Below are positions 1-8,391 of a stretch of 64,000 nucleotides of DNA, piece after piece; positions within the stretch are counted from its first letter, which is position 1, and every line of letters begins with the position of its first letter. Origin of the DNA: Pseudomonadota bacterium (lineage in GTDB: Bacteria; Pseudomonadota; Alphaproteobacteria; Rhodospirillales; Magnetospirillaceae); NCBI GenBank assembly GCA_021793155.1, contig JAJYTF010000014.1:1-64000 (forward strand), read 5' to 3'. The notes under the pieces were generated by a model that was not told the origin of the DNA, did not search any database, and saw nothing but the letters and a program-made list of their open reading frames with translations. The position numbers and the translations under genes were made by a program.

Positions 1-127
1 CCGCGATCTCGTCGAAGGGGTTCATCGAGAATTTCACATTGGTCGTATCGACCCCCGACCCGTCCGCCTTGACCCGGACCTTCACGTTGTAGTCGACCAC
101 CCGTTTGACAGCGACCAAGACTTTCAT
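1..127 (-). CDS. etfB: Electron transfer flavoprotein beta subunit, N-terminal part
   Basis: The first 42 codons of EtfB are present; the gene runs off the left edge. The N-terminus [20 protein letters not shown] and the later [10 protein letters not shown] stretch are typical of alphaproteobacterial EtfB. EtfAB is the FAD/AMP-containing acceptor that takes electrons from acyl-CoA dehydrogenases to ETF:ubiquinone oxidoreductase. It begins 1 base after the crotonase gene stops, as the last visible member of a beta-oxidation operon that includes an acyl-CoA dehydrogenase, its natural electron donor. etfA is expected to follow to the left (inference). Confidence 0.93.
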   Translation of the reverse strand, partial: MKVLVAVKRVVDYNVKVRVKADGSGVDTTNVKFSMNPFDEIA

Positions 128-128
128 G

Positions 129-872
129 TCACTTCTTCCTTTCGTAAAAGGCGGCAACGGCCTGCTTCAATTCAGGCGAGCGCAGCGCCTCCTCGAACAG
201 CCGCGCTTCGACTTTGATGCGTTCCACCACCGGCTCGGGCTCGCGCTTCAGCAGCGCCTTGGTCTGGCGCAATGCCTGGCGTGGGCGCGCCGCCAGCCGC
301 CGGGCGTAATCCAGCGCCACGGCCTCTTCCTCGCCCGGCGGCACCAAGATGTTGACCAGACCGATGGCTTCGGCCTTCTCGGCGGTGAACGGTTCGCCCA
401 GCATCAGCAGTTCGGCGGCCCGCCGATGCCCCGCCAAGCCGGGCAGCAGCTGGCTGGAGGCGGCCTCGGGGACCAGCCCGAGGTTGACGAAGGGAAACTG
501 GAAGCGCGAATTGACCGCGGCGACCGCCAGGTCGCAATGCAGAATCATGGTCGAGCCGATGCCCACCGCGGCTCCCTTGACCGCCGCCACCGCCGGCTTC
601 GCCAAGCCGGCCAGGGCCAGCAGGAAACGCGCGATCGGCGAGTCCACCAGGCTGGTCAGGGTCAGGAAGTCGTTGAGATCGTTGCCGGCGGAAAAATCGC
701 CGCCGGCTCCGGCCAGCAGATGGACCGCAACGCCATCGTCGGCTTCCCCGGCAACCAGCGCGTCGGCCATGGCGCTGTACATGGCCAGGGTCAGGGCGTT
801 CTTCTTTTCCGGCCGGTTGATGCGGACGATCTGGATCGGTCCGTCGCGCTCCACCAGAATGAGGTTCGTCAT
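129..872 (-). CDS. Crotonase-family protein, probably delta3-delta2-enoyl-CoA isomerase type
   Basis: 247 residues, full length for a single-domain crotonase, with the oxyanion-hole region around [11 protein letters not shown] (about residues 57-67). The two glutamates of true enoyl-CoA hydratases are absent: GGGCEL is replaced by VGIGSTM, and the second is replaced in the [10 protein letters not shown] stretch. A glutamate is instead present in LVPEAASS, the position used by peroxisomal ECI2-type delta3-delta2-enoyl-CoA isomerases. I therefore favour an isomerase that moves double bonds of unsaturated fatty acids into the beta-oxidation path. It lies between the SDR gene (13-base gap) and etfB in the operon. 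Hydratase annotation by homology alone would be less specific. Confidence 0.85.
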   Translation of the reverse strand: MTNLILVERDGPIQIVRINRPEKKNALTLAMYSAMADALVAGEADDGVAVHLLAGAGGDFSAGNDLNDFLTLTSLVDSPIARFLLALAGLAKPAVAAVKGAAVGIGSTMILHCDLAVAAVNSRFQFPFVNLGLVPEAASSQLLPGLAGHRRAAELLMLGEPFTAEKAEAIGLVNILVPPGEEEAVALDYARRLAARPRQALRQTKALLKREPEPVVERIKVEARLFEEALRSPELKQAVAAFYERKK

Positions 873-885
873 GCAGAAACTCCGC

Positions 886-1713
886 TTACAGGAACAGGTC
901 GGGTAGCAGCGGCCGTCCCGGCTCCACCGCGTAAGCCCCGAAATCGGTGATACCTTCTTCCGCCAGAACCTCTTCGTCGAGGAGGAAATTCCCAGTGCAT
1001 GAACGGCTGGGGCGGGTCAGCACGGCGTGGGCGGCATCGGCGACGATCTCGGGCGTGCGGCACAGTTCAGGCTTCACTGCGCCCCCCAACATGGCCAGTG
1101 CCGCCGTGGCGACGACGCTCTTCGGCCAAAGGGCGTTGACCGCGATGCCGGCGTCCTTGAATTCCTCGGCGAGGCCGAGCACGCACATGCTCATCCCGAA
1201 CTTGCTCATGGTGTAGGCGAGATGCGGGCCGAACCAGCGGGGCTTCAGGGAAATGGGCGGGCTCATCACCAGGATGTGCGGGTTCTCCGCCTTGCGCAGA
1301 TGGGGAATGCAGGCCTGCGAGCAGAGGAAGGTGCCGCGCATGTTGACCCCCATCATCAGGTCGAAGCGCTTGGCCGACGTGTCCAGCGTACCGGTCAGGT
1401 TGATGGCGCTGGCGTTGTTGACCAGCACGTCGATGCCGCCGAAAGTTGCCACCGTCTGCTCCACTGCCTGGGCGATCTGTTCGGGATCGCGGATGTCGAC
1501 GGAAAGCGCCAGAGCGCCGCCACCAACCGCCCGGATCTCCTCGGCCGCCGTGTAGATCGTGCCCGGCAGCGTCGGATGCGGCTCGGTGGTCTTGGCGGCG
1601 ATGACGATGTTGGCGCCGTCGGCCGCGGCGCGCAATGCGATGGCCTTGCCGATGCCACGGCTGGCACCGGTGATGAACAGGGTCTTGCCTTTCAGCGAAC
1701 GCATCTTTTTCAT
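886..1713 (-). CDS. Short-chain dehydrogenase/reductase, HSDL2-like
   Basis: Classical SDR of 275 residues. The NAD(P) motif TGASRGIG is at about 15-22, NNAS at about 99, the active-site serine near 151 and Y-x3-K (YTMSK) at 167-171. The insertion TTEPHPTLPGTIY after the second strand is typical of the HSDL2-like subgroup, thought to act in fatty-acid metabolism. The ATG overlaps the TGA of the thioesterase gene (ATGA), pointing to translational coupling. A second ATG three codons in (1704) has better spacing to AAAGGA and is a realistic alternative start. Substrate is not evident; 3-hydroxyacyl or 2-enoyl chemistry is inferred from operon context. Confidence 0.88.
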   Translation of the reverse strand: MKKMRSLKGKTLFITGASRGIGKAIALRAAADGANIVIAAKTTEPHPTLPGTIYTAAEEIRAVGGGALALSVDIRDPEQIAQAVEQTVATFGGIDVLVNNASAINLTGTLDTSAKRFDLMMGVNMRGTFLCSQACIPHLRKAENPHILVMSPPISLKPRWFGPHLAYTMSKFGMSMCVLGLAEEFKDAGIAVNALWPKSVVATAALAMLGGAVKPELCRTPEIVADAAHAVLTRPSRSCTGNFLLDEEVLAEEGITDFGAYAVEPGRPLLPDLFL

Positions 1714-2258
1714 TCCTTTCGCGTTTCATCGTGTTGCGGCTGGCGGTCCAGGCCGGAGTCGAGGTCGCGCAACAGGCCGACCCAGGGGGGCAGCGGCGGC
1801 GCCGGGCCGCCATACCCTACCGCTTCGGCCAGTTGTGCCGGCGGCACCACCCCGCCGCGGCGCAGCAGCGCGCCGCGGACCACCGCCTGGCAAGCCACCA
1901 CCCCATCGGCTTCGATGAGATGCTGGATGTAAAGCCAGCGCTCGTCCCAGGCCAGAAGCCGGCTGCGCAGACGAAACGGCTGGAATGGTTTGAGCGGTCG
2001 GCGGAACCGCACATTGGCGCTGGCAATCACCGGCTGCAGGTGCTGGCGGGCCACCAGCCGCCACAACGGGGTCCGCAAGACCATGTCGGTACGCCCCAGG
2101 TCCATCAGCGCCAGATAGCGGGCGTTGTTCATGTGCAGGTTGATGTCGAGGTCATGCGGCATCACCCGGAACTCCAGCACCGATTCGCCCAGATAGCCCA
2201 GGCGCGGCCGGAAGAAGGAAGCGAGAACCACCCGCAGCAGACGCAGCCAGAGGTTCAT
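1710..2258 (-). CDS. Hotdog-fold thioesterase, THEM6/4HBT-like
   Basis: 182 residues. The stretch MPHDLDINLHMNNARYLALM has the HMNNxRY signature of THEM6-like and acyl-CoA thioesterase hotdog proteins; the helix after it carries the D-L-G-R segment. The start at 2258 is chosen because GGAAGG lies at good distance upstream, while the longer frame has an unlikely Arg-rich leader. A hydrophobic N-terminal helix (NLWLRLLRVVLASFF) may attach it to the membrane. It sits between the acyl-CoA dehydrogenase and the SDR in the beta-oxidation operon and may release CoA from dead-end acyl-CoAs (inference). Confidence 0.82.
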   Translation of the reverse strand: MNLWLRLLRVVLASFFRPRLGYLGESVLEFRVMPHDLDINLHMNNARYLALMDLGRTDMVLRTPLWRLVARQHLQPVIASANVRFRRPLKPFQPFRLRSRLLAWDERWLYIQHLIEADGVVACQAVVRGALLRRGGVVPPAQLAEAVGYGGPAPPLPPWVGLLRDLDSGLDRQPQHDETRKE

Positions 2259-2401
2259 CGCTTCCTTCCCCGCCCCCGCCGTTCGCCGTCGCCGCAAGAG
2301 GCCCCGCGCAGAGTCGACCCAGGCGCGCCTTCAGATACCTGGATTGCCTTGCCCGTGGCTGACGACGACGACTGGACGAACCGGATCATTTCGCCCGACC
2401 G

Positions 2402-4192
2402 TCAGAAAGCGGCTTCGTCGAAGGTCATCATCGAGGCGCCGCCGGCCATGATGGCCGAGAACAGCGCGCCCGACTGCGGCAGAACCCGATCCATGAAGAA
2501 GCGGGCGGTCGCCACCTTGGCCCGGTAGAAGCCGTCGCTGTCGGCCTCGCTGCCGATCTTGGGCAGCGACACCTCGACCATGCGGACCCACATATAGGCC
2601 AGCGCTACCAGCCCCAGGAGCCGCAGATACTCGGTGGCCGCCGCCGCCGCCTCTTCGGGCTTGGCCATGCCGACACGGGCGATCTGCCCGGTGGCCTGCT
2701 GCAGCCGCACGAAGGCCTTGGCCAGCGGCTGGACGAACGGCCCCAGCTGTTCGTCCTCGACCTTGGCTTCGATCAGCGCCGACACCGGATGGAAGAAGGC
2801 CCGCAGGTAGCGGCCGGCATGGGCCGGCAGCTTGCGGCCGATCAGGTCCAGGGCCTGGACGCCGTTGGTGCCTTCGTAGACCTGGGCGATGCGGGCATCG
2901 CGCACCAATTGCTCCATGCCGTGCTCGCGGATATAGCCGTGGCCGCCGAACACCTGCATGCCGTGGTTGGCCGCCTCGAAGCCGAGATCGGTGAACAGCG
3001 CCTTGACCACCGGGGTCAGCAGCGCCACGAGATCCTCGGCGTCCTGCCGTTCCTGGGGGTCGGCGCCGTGATGCTGACGATCCAGAGCCATTGCCACCCA
3101 GGCACCGAGCGCCCTTGAGCCCTCGATGGTCGAGCGCATGGTCAGCAGCATGCGCCGCACATCCGGATGGACGATGATCGGATCGGCCGGCTTGTCGGGA
3201 TGCTTGGTGCCCGACAGCGAACGGCCCTGCAGCCGCTCGCGGGCATAGGCCACCGCCCCCTGGTAGGAGGCCTCGGCCAGGCCCAAGCCCTGGATGCCGA
3301 CGGCCAGCCGCTCGGTGTTCATCATGGTGAACATGGCGCGCATGCCTTTGTTGGGCTCACCCACCAGCCAGCCGGTCGAGTCGTCGAAATTGATCACGCA
3401 GGTGGCCGAGCCCTTGATCCCCATCTTGTGCTCGATGGAACCGCAGGACACGCCGTTGCCCGGGCCCGGGGTGCCGTCGCCCTTGGGCAGGAACTTGGGC
3501 ACGACGAACAGGCTGATGCCCTTGATGCCCTTGGGCGCATCGGGGAGGCGGGCGAGGACCAGATGGATGATGTTCTCGGTCATGTCGTGCTCGCCGGCCG
3601 AGATGAAGATCTTGGTGCCGGTCAGCTTGCAGCTGCCATCCCCTTGCGGGATCGCCTTGGTGCGAACCAGGCCGAGATCGGTGCCGCATTGCGGCTCGGT
3701 CAGGCACATGGTGCCGGACCAGGTGCCGTCCACCAGCTTGGGCAGGTAGCGTCCCTTCAGTTCATCCGATCCATGCGCATGGATCGCCAGATAGGCGCCG
3801 TGCGACAGGCCCGGATACATGCCGAAGGACAGGTTCGAGGCACAAATCATCTCCTCGACCAGGGTGTTGACCGATTTGGGGAGTCCCTGGCCGCCGAAAT
3901 CCGGATCGCAAGCGATGCCGGTCCAGCCACCTTCGCGGAACAGGTCATAGGCTTCCTTGAAGCCTTTCGGCGTGCGCACCACGCCGTTCTCGAAGCTGCA
4001 GCCTTCCTCGTCGCCGGTGCGGTTCAGGGGAGCCAGGACCTCCTCGCAGACCTTGGCCGCCTCTTCGAGGACGGGATCGATCAGGTCGGGGGTCATCTCC
4101 TCGAAGCCGGGCAGCTGGGCCAGAGTGTCACCTTGGTGCAACTCGTAGAGCACGAAGCGCATGTCGCGCAGCGGAGCCTTGTAAGCGGGCAT
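2402..4192 (-). CDS. Acyl-CoA dehydrogenase, DmdC-like long form
   Basis: 596 residues, the length of the long DmdC/FadE-like subfamily rather than the roughly 380-residue short form. It has an N-terminal extension (MPAYKAPLRDMRFVLYEL), the FAD-binding stretch MCLTEPQCGTDLG, and YEGTNGVQ near the C-terminal domain, which holds the probable catalytic glutamate. It makes the 2,3-trans double bond in acyl-CoAs and hands electrons to EtfAB, encoded in the same operon. Upstream is fadN (80-base gap with a hairpin repeat), downstream the thioesterase. Chain-length preference cannot be read from sequence. Confidence 0.93.
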   Translation of the reverse strand: MPAYKAPLRDMRFVLYELHQGDTLAQLPGFEEMTPDLIDPVLEEAAKVCEEVLAPLNRTGDEEGCSFENGVVRTPKGFKEAYDLFREGGWTGIACDPDFGGQGLPKSVNTLVEEMICASNLSFGMYPGLSHGAYLAIHAHGSDELKGRYLPKLVDGTWSGTMCLTEPQCGTDLGLVRTKAIPQGDGSCKLTGTKIFISAGEHDMTENIIHLVLARLPDAPKGIKGISLFVVPKFLPKGDGTPGPGNGVSCGSIEHKMGIKGSATCVINFDDSTGWLVGEPNKGMRAMFTMMNTERLAVGIQGLGLAEASYQGAVAYARERLQGRSLSGTKHPDKPADPIIVHPDVRRMLLTMRSTIEGSRALGAWVAMALDRQHHGADPQERQDAEDLVALLTPVVKALFTDLGFEAANHGMQVFGGHGYIREHGMEQLVRDARIAQVYEGTNGVQALDLIGRKLPAHAGRYLRAFFHPVSALIEAKVEDEQLGPFVQPLAKAFVRLQQATGQIARVGMAKPEEAAAAATEYLRLLGLVALAYMWVRMVEVSLPKIGSEADSDGFYRAKVATARFFMDRVLPQSGALFSAIMAGGASMMTFDEAAF

Positions 4193-4208
4193 ATGTTCTT
4201 CTCCCTCA

Positions 4209-4264
4209 CGTCACCCCCGGGCTTGACCCGGGGGTCCTTGGATCCCCGCTTCCGCGGGGATGAC
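4209..4264. repeat. Interspersed double-hairpin repeat
   Basis: Two adjacent perfect stem-loops, ACCCCCGGG-CTTGA-CCCGGGGGT and ATCCCCG-CTTC-CGCGGGGAT, occupy the gap between the fadN and acyl-CoA dehydrogenase genes. This matches the GTCATCCCCGGGCTTG-type repeat scattered through many alphaproteobacterial genomes (known from memory). It may act as an mRNA-stabilising or attenuating element inside the operon transcript. Confidence 0.8.
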
Positions 4265-4272
4265 GCTTCGCG

Positions 4273-6570
4273 TCAGTTCCTCAGCGGTTTGCCGGTTTCC
4301 AGGATGCTTTCGATGCGGGCCAGGGTGGCCGGGTGGCGCACCAGACGCATGAAGCGGCTGCGCTCCAGTTCCAGCAGGTCGTTTTCGCTCAGCGGACGGG
4401 TGACGTCGGCGTTGGCGCCGGCGCCCGACAGCACCTCGGCCAGGGCGCCGGCCACCACACGGTCGTGCTTGGTGGCCTTGCCCATGCGGTAGAAGCCATC
4501 CACCGCCATCTCCATGCCGACCCGGGCCGATTCGCCGGGCAGGGTGAGTTCCGGCGGCGGCGGCGGCGTATAGTCCTTGGCCAGTTCCAGTGCCTTGGCC
4601 TTGGCGTCGGCCAGCAGGCGGTAGCGGTTCATGGTGATACTGTCCGTGGGCTTCAGGAACAGGAGCTCCTTGGCCTCGGCCGCCGATTTGGCGACGGTGG
4701 CGGTGCTGATGGTCTCGAACACCTTGATCACCGCCGGCATCGGCCCCTTGGGCAGCTTGGCCAGGGTCGACCAGCGAACCAGCATCTCCTTGCAGCCGCC
4801 CCAGCCGGGGATCAGGCCGACCCCGCATTCCACCAGGCCGGTATAGGTCTCGGCGTGGGCCTGCACGGCATCGCAATGCAGCAGAATCTCACAGCCCCCG
4901 CCCAGCGCCAGGCCGGACGGCGCGCCGACCACCGGGAAGGGCGCGTATTTGAGCGCCCGGTACGTCTCCTGCCCGGCGGCGACGATCTGTTCGATCTCGG
5001 GCCAGGCGGCGATGTTGGCGGCGAACAGGGCCAGGCCCAGATTAGCCCCGGCCGAGAAGTTCGAACCTTCGTTGTAGATGACCAGGGCCTTAAACGATTT
5101 GGCCACCGTCTTGATGCTCTTGCCCAGCAAGGCCATGATGTCCGGGTCCAGCGCGTTCATCTTGCTGGTGAACTCGAAGCAGGCGACACCGTCGCCGATG
5201 TCCCACAGGGCGGCCGACCCGTTCTTCAGGACGGGCTGGCTGGTCAGCTTGATGTCGGCCAGCATCAGCACGCCGTCCGGGCGCTCGATGTCGTGGTAGG
5301 CGCCATCGCGGCCCAGTTGCTGGCGCTTGCCGTTTTCGATGCGGTAGAAGCTGCGTTCGCCGGCCAGGGTCAGCAGTTCGGGGACCGGCATGCCGTCCTT
5401 GGCCAGTTTCTCGGCCACCCATGGGGCGCCCAACTGGTCGATCAGCTCGAAGGGACCGTATTTCCAGTTGTAGCCAAGCCGCATGGCCTCATCGATCGAG
5501 GCGACGTCGTCGGCCGCCTCGGGCACCAGCATGGCCGCATAGGCCAGGGTCTGGCCGAGCACCCGCCAGGCGTAGCGGGAAATCCGATCTTCGCCCGATA
5601 GAAGAGCCTTCAGGTTCTTCGGCAGATCCAGGTCGGGCTTCTGCTGCGGCCGGTATTCGCCGGTGGCCAGCGACATGACCTCCTTGACTTTGCCGCCGTT
5701 GGCGCGGTTCAGCCGATAGAAGCCGCCCTTACCCTTCCGCCCGGTATAGCCATCACCGATCATCCGTTTGATCAGCGGCAGGTCGCGGGTGTAGGCATGG
5801 AACGGGTCGGTCGGCGGCAGCAGGCTGACCATGCTTTCCATGACATGCGGCATGAGGTCGAGGCCAACCAGGTCGATCAGGCCGAACATGCCGGTCTTCG
5901 GAATGCCCATGGGCTTGCCGATGACCGAGTCAGCCTCCTCCACCTCGATACCCAGGTCGAAGGCTTCGACCACCGCGCTCTGGATCCAGAATACCCCGAG
6001 GCGATTGGCGATGAAGCCCGGACGGTCCTTGCAGGCCACCACCGACTTGCCGAGATGCATGTCGCAGAAGCGGCTGACCGCATCGATGACGTCGGGCCGC
6101 GTCCCAGGCCCCTTGACCACTTCCAACAGCCGCATGTAGCGCGGCGGATTGAAGAAATGGGTAATGCAGAAGTCGCCGGCGAAACGCTCGCCCAGGCCTT
6201 CCGTCAGCTTGGCCAGTGGGATGGTCGAGGTGTTGGACGACACCACCGAACCCGCCTTGCGCACCTTTTCCAGCCGGGCGTAAAGGGCCTGCTTGACGTC
6301 CAGGCGCTCGACGATCGCCTCGACGATCCAGTCGCAATCGGCCAACAGTTCGAGGCTTTCCTCGGTGTTTCCGGGGGTGATCAGCCTGGCCGCCCGCTTG
6401 CTCATGAAGGGCGCCGGATCGGCCTTCAGCATCTTCTCGACGGCCTTGGCCGCGGCGTCGGGAACGACGTCCAGCAAGACCACCGGCACTCCCGCATTGG
6501 CCACCTGGGCGGCAATACCCGCCCCCATGACCCCGGCGCCGATGACGCCGACTTTTTTTATCTCGGACAT
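4273..6570 (-). CDS. fadN: 3-hydroxyacyl-CoA dehydrogenase/enoyl-CoA hydratase fusion, FadN type
   Basis: 765 residues. The dehydrogenase comes first (GVIGAGVMGAG dinucleotide motif at about 8-18; catalytic His in ITHFFNPP; GYNWKYGPFE in the second helical domain). The crotonase domain comes last, with both catalytic glutamates visible (GGGCEILLH and TGLVECGVGL). This order is that of Bacillus FadN, opposite to E. coli FadB. It catalyses hydration and NAD-dependent oxidation in beta-oxidation. The start at 6570 overlaps the thiolase stop by one base (TGATG); an upstream frame extension is rejected because it would run into the thiolase gene. Confidence 0.93.
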   Translation of the reverse strand: MSEIKKVGVIGAGVMGAGIAAQVANAGVPVVLLDVVPDAAAKAVEKMLKADPAPFMSKRAARLITPGNTEESLELLADCDWIVEAIVERLDVKQALYARLEKVRKAGSVVSSNTSTIPLAKLTEGLGERFAGDFCITHFFNPPRYMRLLEVVKGPGTRPDVIDAVSRFCDMHLGKSVVACKDRPGFIANRLGVFWIQSAVVEAFDLGIEVEEADSVIGKPMGIPKTGMFGLIDLVGLDLMPHVMESMVSLLPPTDPFHAYTRDLPLIKRMIGDGYTGRKGKGGFYRLNRANGGKVKEVMSLATGEYRPQQKPDLDLPKNLKALLSGEDRISRYAWRVLGQTLAYAAMLVPEAADDVASIDEAMRLGYNWKYGPFELIDQLGAPWVAEKLAKDGMPVPELLTLAGERSFYRIENGKRQQLGRDGAYHDIERPDGVLMLADIKLTSQPVLKNGSAALWDIGDGVACFEFTSKMNALDPDIMALLGKSIKTVAKSFKALVIYNEGSNFSAGANLGLALFAANIAAWPEIEQIVAAGQETYRALKYAPFPVVGAPSGLALGGGCEILLHCDAVQAHAETYTGLVECGVGLIPGWGGCKEMLVRWSTLAKLPKGPMPAVIKVFETISTATVAKSAAEAKELLFLKPTDSITMNRYRLLADAKAKALELAKDYTPPPPPELTLPGESARVGMEMAVDGFYRMGKATKHDRVVAGALAEVLSGAGANADVTRPLSENDLLELERSRFMRLVRHPATLARIESILETGKPLRN

Positions 6571-7694
6571 CACATGGCCTCCAGGATGGTGGCGATACCC
6601 TGGCCGCCGCCGATGCATTGGGTGGCCAGGGCGTATTTGCCCTTCTCCCGCTTCAACAGCGCCGCCGCCTTGCCGACGATGCGGGCGCCGGTAGCACCCA
6701 GCGGATGGCCGAGAGCGATGGCGCCGCCATCGAGGTTGACCTTGGCCGCCGACAGCCCAAGGTCGCGCATGCAGGCGATGGACTGGGAGGCGAAGGCCTC
6801 GTTCAGCTCCACCACGTCCAGCGCCGAAGCCTCGATGCCGGCGCGGGCCAGGGCCTTCTTCGTCGCCGCCACCGGGCCGATGCCCATGATCTCGGGGGCG
6901 CAGCCGGCCACCGCCACGCTCCTCAGGCGAGCCAGCGGCTCAAGGTCGTTCTTCCGTGCATAATCCTCACTGCACACCAGCAGGGCGGCGGCGCCGTCGG
7001 TCAGCGGCGACGAGGTGCCGGCGGTGATGGTGCCGTTCTGATCGAAGGCGGGCTTCAGCTCGGCCAGGCTTTCGGCCGTGGTCTCGGGGCGGATGCAGCC
7101 GTCCTGCGCGACCTTGCCGATGGCGACGATCTCGTCGGCCAGCTTGCCGGCGGCCCGGGCGGCGGCGGCACGCCGGTGGCTCTCGACGGCGAATGCTTCC
7201 TGCTCGGCCCGGCCGATGCCCCATTGCCGGGCCACGTTCTCGGCGGTGTCGCCCATGCCCATATAGGCGCCGGGCATCCGGGCGTAGAGGCCGGGATGGG
7301 GCAGCGGGTTGTAGCCCATCATCGGCACCCGGCTCATGCTCTCGACACCGGCGCAGATGAACGCCTCGCCGGCGCCCAGTTGGATCGCCCCGGCGGCGGA
7401 ATGCACCGATTGCATGGAGGAGCCGCAGAAGCGATTGATTGTCGCACCGGCCACCGAGATCGGCAGGTCGGCCTGCAATACCACCAGACGGGCCATGTTC
7501 AGCCCCTGCTCGCCCTCGGGGAAGGCACAACCCAGCATCAGGTCTTCGATATCGTCGGCCTTGACGCCGGTACGGCGCACCAGCTCACGCACCACCGCTG
7601 CGGCCAGTTCGTCGGGCCGCACGGTGGCGAGTTCGCCCTTCTTGGCCGGAGTGAACGGCGAACGGGCATAGCCCGCGATAACCACGGTCTTCAT
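6570..7694 (-). CDS. fadA: Acetyl-CoA acyltransferase (3-ketoacyl-CoA thiolase)
   Basis: 374 residues, slightly short for the family but with all active-site elements: nucleophile Cys in NRFCGSSMQ (about residue 89), His in ALGHPLGATGARI, and the second Cys in CIGGGQG near the C-terminus. It cleaves 3-ketoacyl-CoA to acetyl-CoA and a shortened acyl-CoA. It is the first gene of the beta-oxidation operon, translationally coupled to fadN. No copy of the ACGT-type palindrome found elsewhere in this region is apparent just upstream; three copies of a 39-base repeat sit there instead. Confidence 0.93.
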   Translation of the reverse strand: MKTVVIAGYARSPFTPAKKGELATVRPDELAAAVVRELVRRTGVKADDIEDLMLGCAFPEGEQGLNMARLVVLQADLPISVAGATINRFCGSSMQSVHSAAGAIQLGAGEAFICAGVESMSRVPMMGYNPLPHPGLYARMPGAYMGMGDTAENVARQWGIGRAEQEAFAVESHRRAAAARAAGKLADEIVAIGKVAQDGCIRPETTAESLAELKPAFDQNGTITAGTSSPLTDGAAALLVCSEDYARKNDLEPLARLRSVAVAGCAPEIMGIGPVAATKKALARAGIEASALDVVELNEAFASQSIACMRDLGLSAAKVNLDGGAIALGHPLGATGARIVGKAAALLKREKGKYALATQCIGGGQGIATILEAM

Positions 7695-7734
7695 GGATTG
7701 GTCTCCATCGGGAAAGGAAATGAGGGAACGGCGC

Positions 7735-7872
7735 GGTTCGAGACGCCAGCCCTGCGGGCCGGCTCCTCACCACGAGGTATCACGAGATGGCGGTCCTCAT
7801 CTTGAGGAGCCGCCGGCAGGCGGCGTCTCGAAGCCTCATCCTGAGGAGCCGCCGGCAGGCGGCGTCTCGAAG
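7735..7872. repeat. Three copies of a 39-base interspersed repeat (two direct, one inverted)
   Basis: Two tandem 39-base units (7795-7833 and 7834-7872) differ at one position. Each contains GAGGAGCCGCCGGCAGGCGG followed by CGTCTCGAAG. A more divergent inverted copy lies at about 7735-7776 (TTCGAGACGCC...GGCTCCTCACCA). This is the familiar alphaproteobacterial 'GTGAGGAG...GTCTCGAA' repeat. It separates the MerR gene from the beta-oxidation operon. Not a CRISPR: there are no spacers. Confidence 0.85.
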
Positions 7873-7878
7873 GATGGC

Positions 7879-8274
7879 TCATGCCGTCTGCGCCGGCTTG
7901 CACTTGGCGGCCAAAGCCTCGACCGTCATGCGTTCGATGTCCATGAGTTCGGCGACGGTCTGTTCCAGGGCCTGACGCTGGTCCTCCAGCTGCCCGATGC
8001 GGCGCCGCACCTTGACCTGGAGCAGTTGAAGCTGCTCGGTCTGCGTCGTGTCGATTTCGTAGAGATCCAGATATTCTTTGATGTCGCGCAAGGTGAAGCC
8101 CAGCCTCTTGCCCCGCAGGATCAAGATCATGCGGGCCCGGTCGCGATGCGAATAGACCCGCGTATTGCCCGCCCTGGGCGGCAGGATAAGCCCCTGGTCC
8201 TCGTAGAAACGGATGGTTCGCGGCGTCACCCCGAGGTCTTTGGCCAACTCGGTGACCGAATAGATCTTCTCCAT
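7879..8274 (-). CDS. MerR-family regulator, first of two paralogues, probable fatty-acid regulon control
   Basis: 131 residues. An N-terminal winged helix-turn-helix (YSVTELAKDLGVTPRTIRFY, about 4-23) is followed by the MerR dimerisation helix (about 80-118). No metal-binding cysteine pattern is seen, so an organic ligand such as an acyl-CoA is likely. It is about 75 percent identical by eye to the regulator at 17228-17623. Homologues of the LiuR type control fatty-acid and branched-chain acyl-CoA catabolism in proteobacteria (from memory). Its own upstream region (8287-8344) holds degenerate ACGT-containing half sites, suggesting autoregulation. Confidence 0.88.
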   Translation of the reverse strand: MEKIYSVTELAKDLGVTPRTIRFYEDQGLILPPRAGNTRVYSHRDRARMILILRGKRLGFTLRDIKEYLDLYEIDTTQTEQLQLLQVKVRRRIGQLEDQRQALEQTVAELMDIERMTVEALAAKCKPAQTA

Positions 8275-8286
8275 CTGGGCGCCCCC

Positions 8287-8344
8287 TTTTTACGTACGCC
8301 AGGTGACGGTATGGTTTAATACATTCCCAATACGTAACCTTTAT
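8287..8344. promoter_or_regulatory. Degenerate operator half sites upstream of MerR gene 1
   Basis: TTTTTACGTACG at 8287-8298 and AATACGTAACCTTTA at 8329-8343 each match one arm of the TTACGT-WW-ACGTAA palindrome found at other genes of this region. The second arm is poorly kept. Position (about 55 bases before the start at 8274) matches the spacing at the other genes. Confidence 0.4.
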
Positions 8345-8391
8345 GGCGTGAAAATGGTCCATGGTCATCTCTTCGGCGAACTATTCTCGGA

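Noticed and set aside
105-950. Long open frame on the plus strand opposite the crotonase gene, and many similar ones across the window
   Set aside because: In GC-rich DNA the strand opposite a real gene stays open. These frames are Arg/Gln/His/Gly-rich, lack ribosome sites and match no family.
7795-7872. Two near-identical 39-base tandem units, considered as a small CRISPR-like array
   Set aside because: There are no spacers, the units abut, and an inverted copy is nearby; it is a common alphaproteobacterial intergenic repeat.
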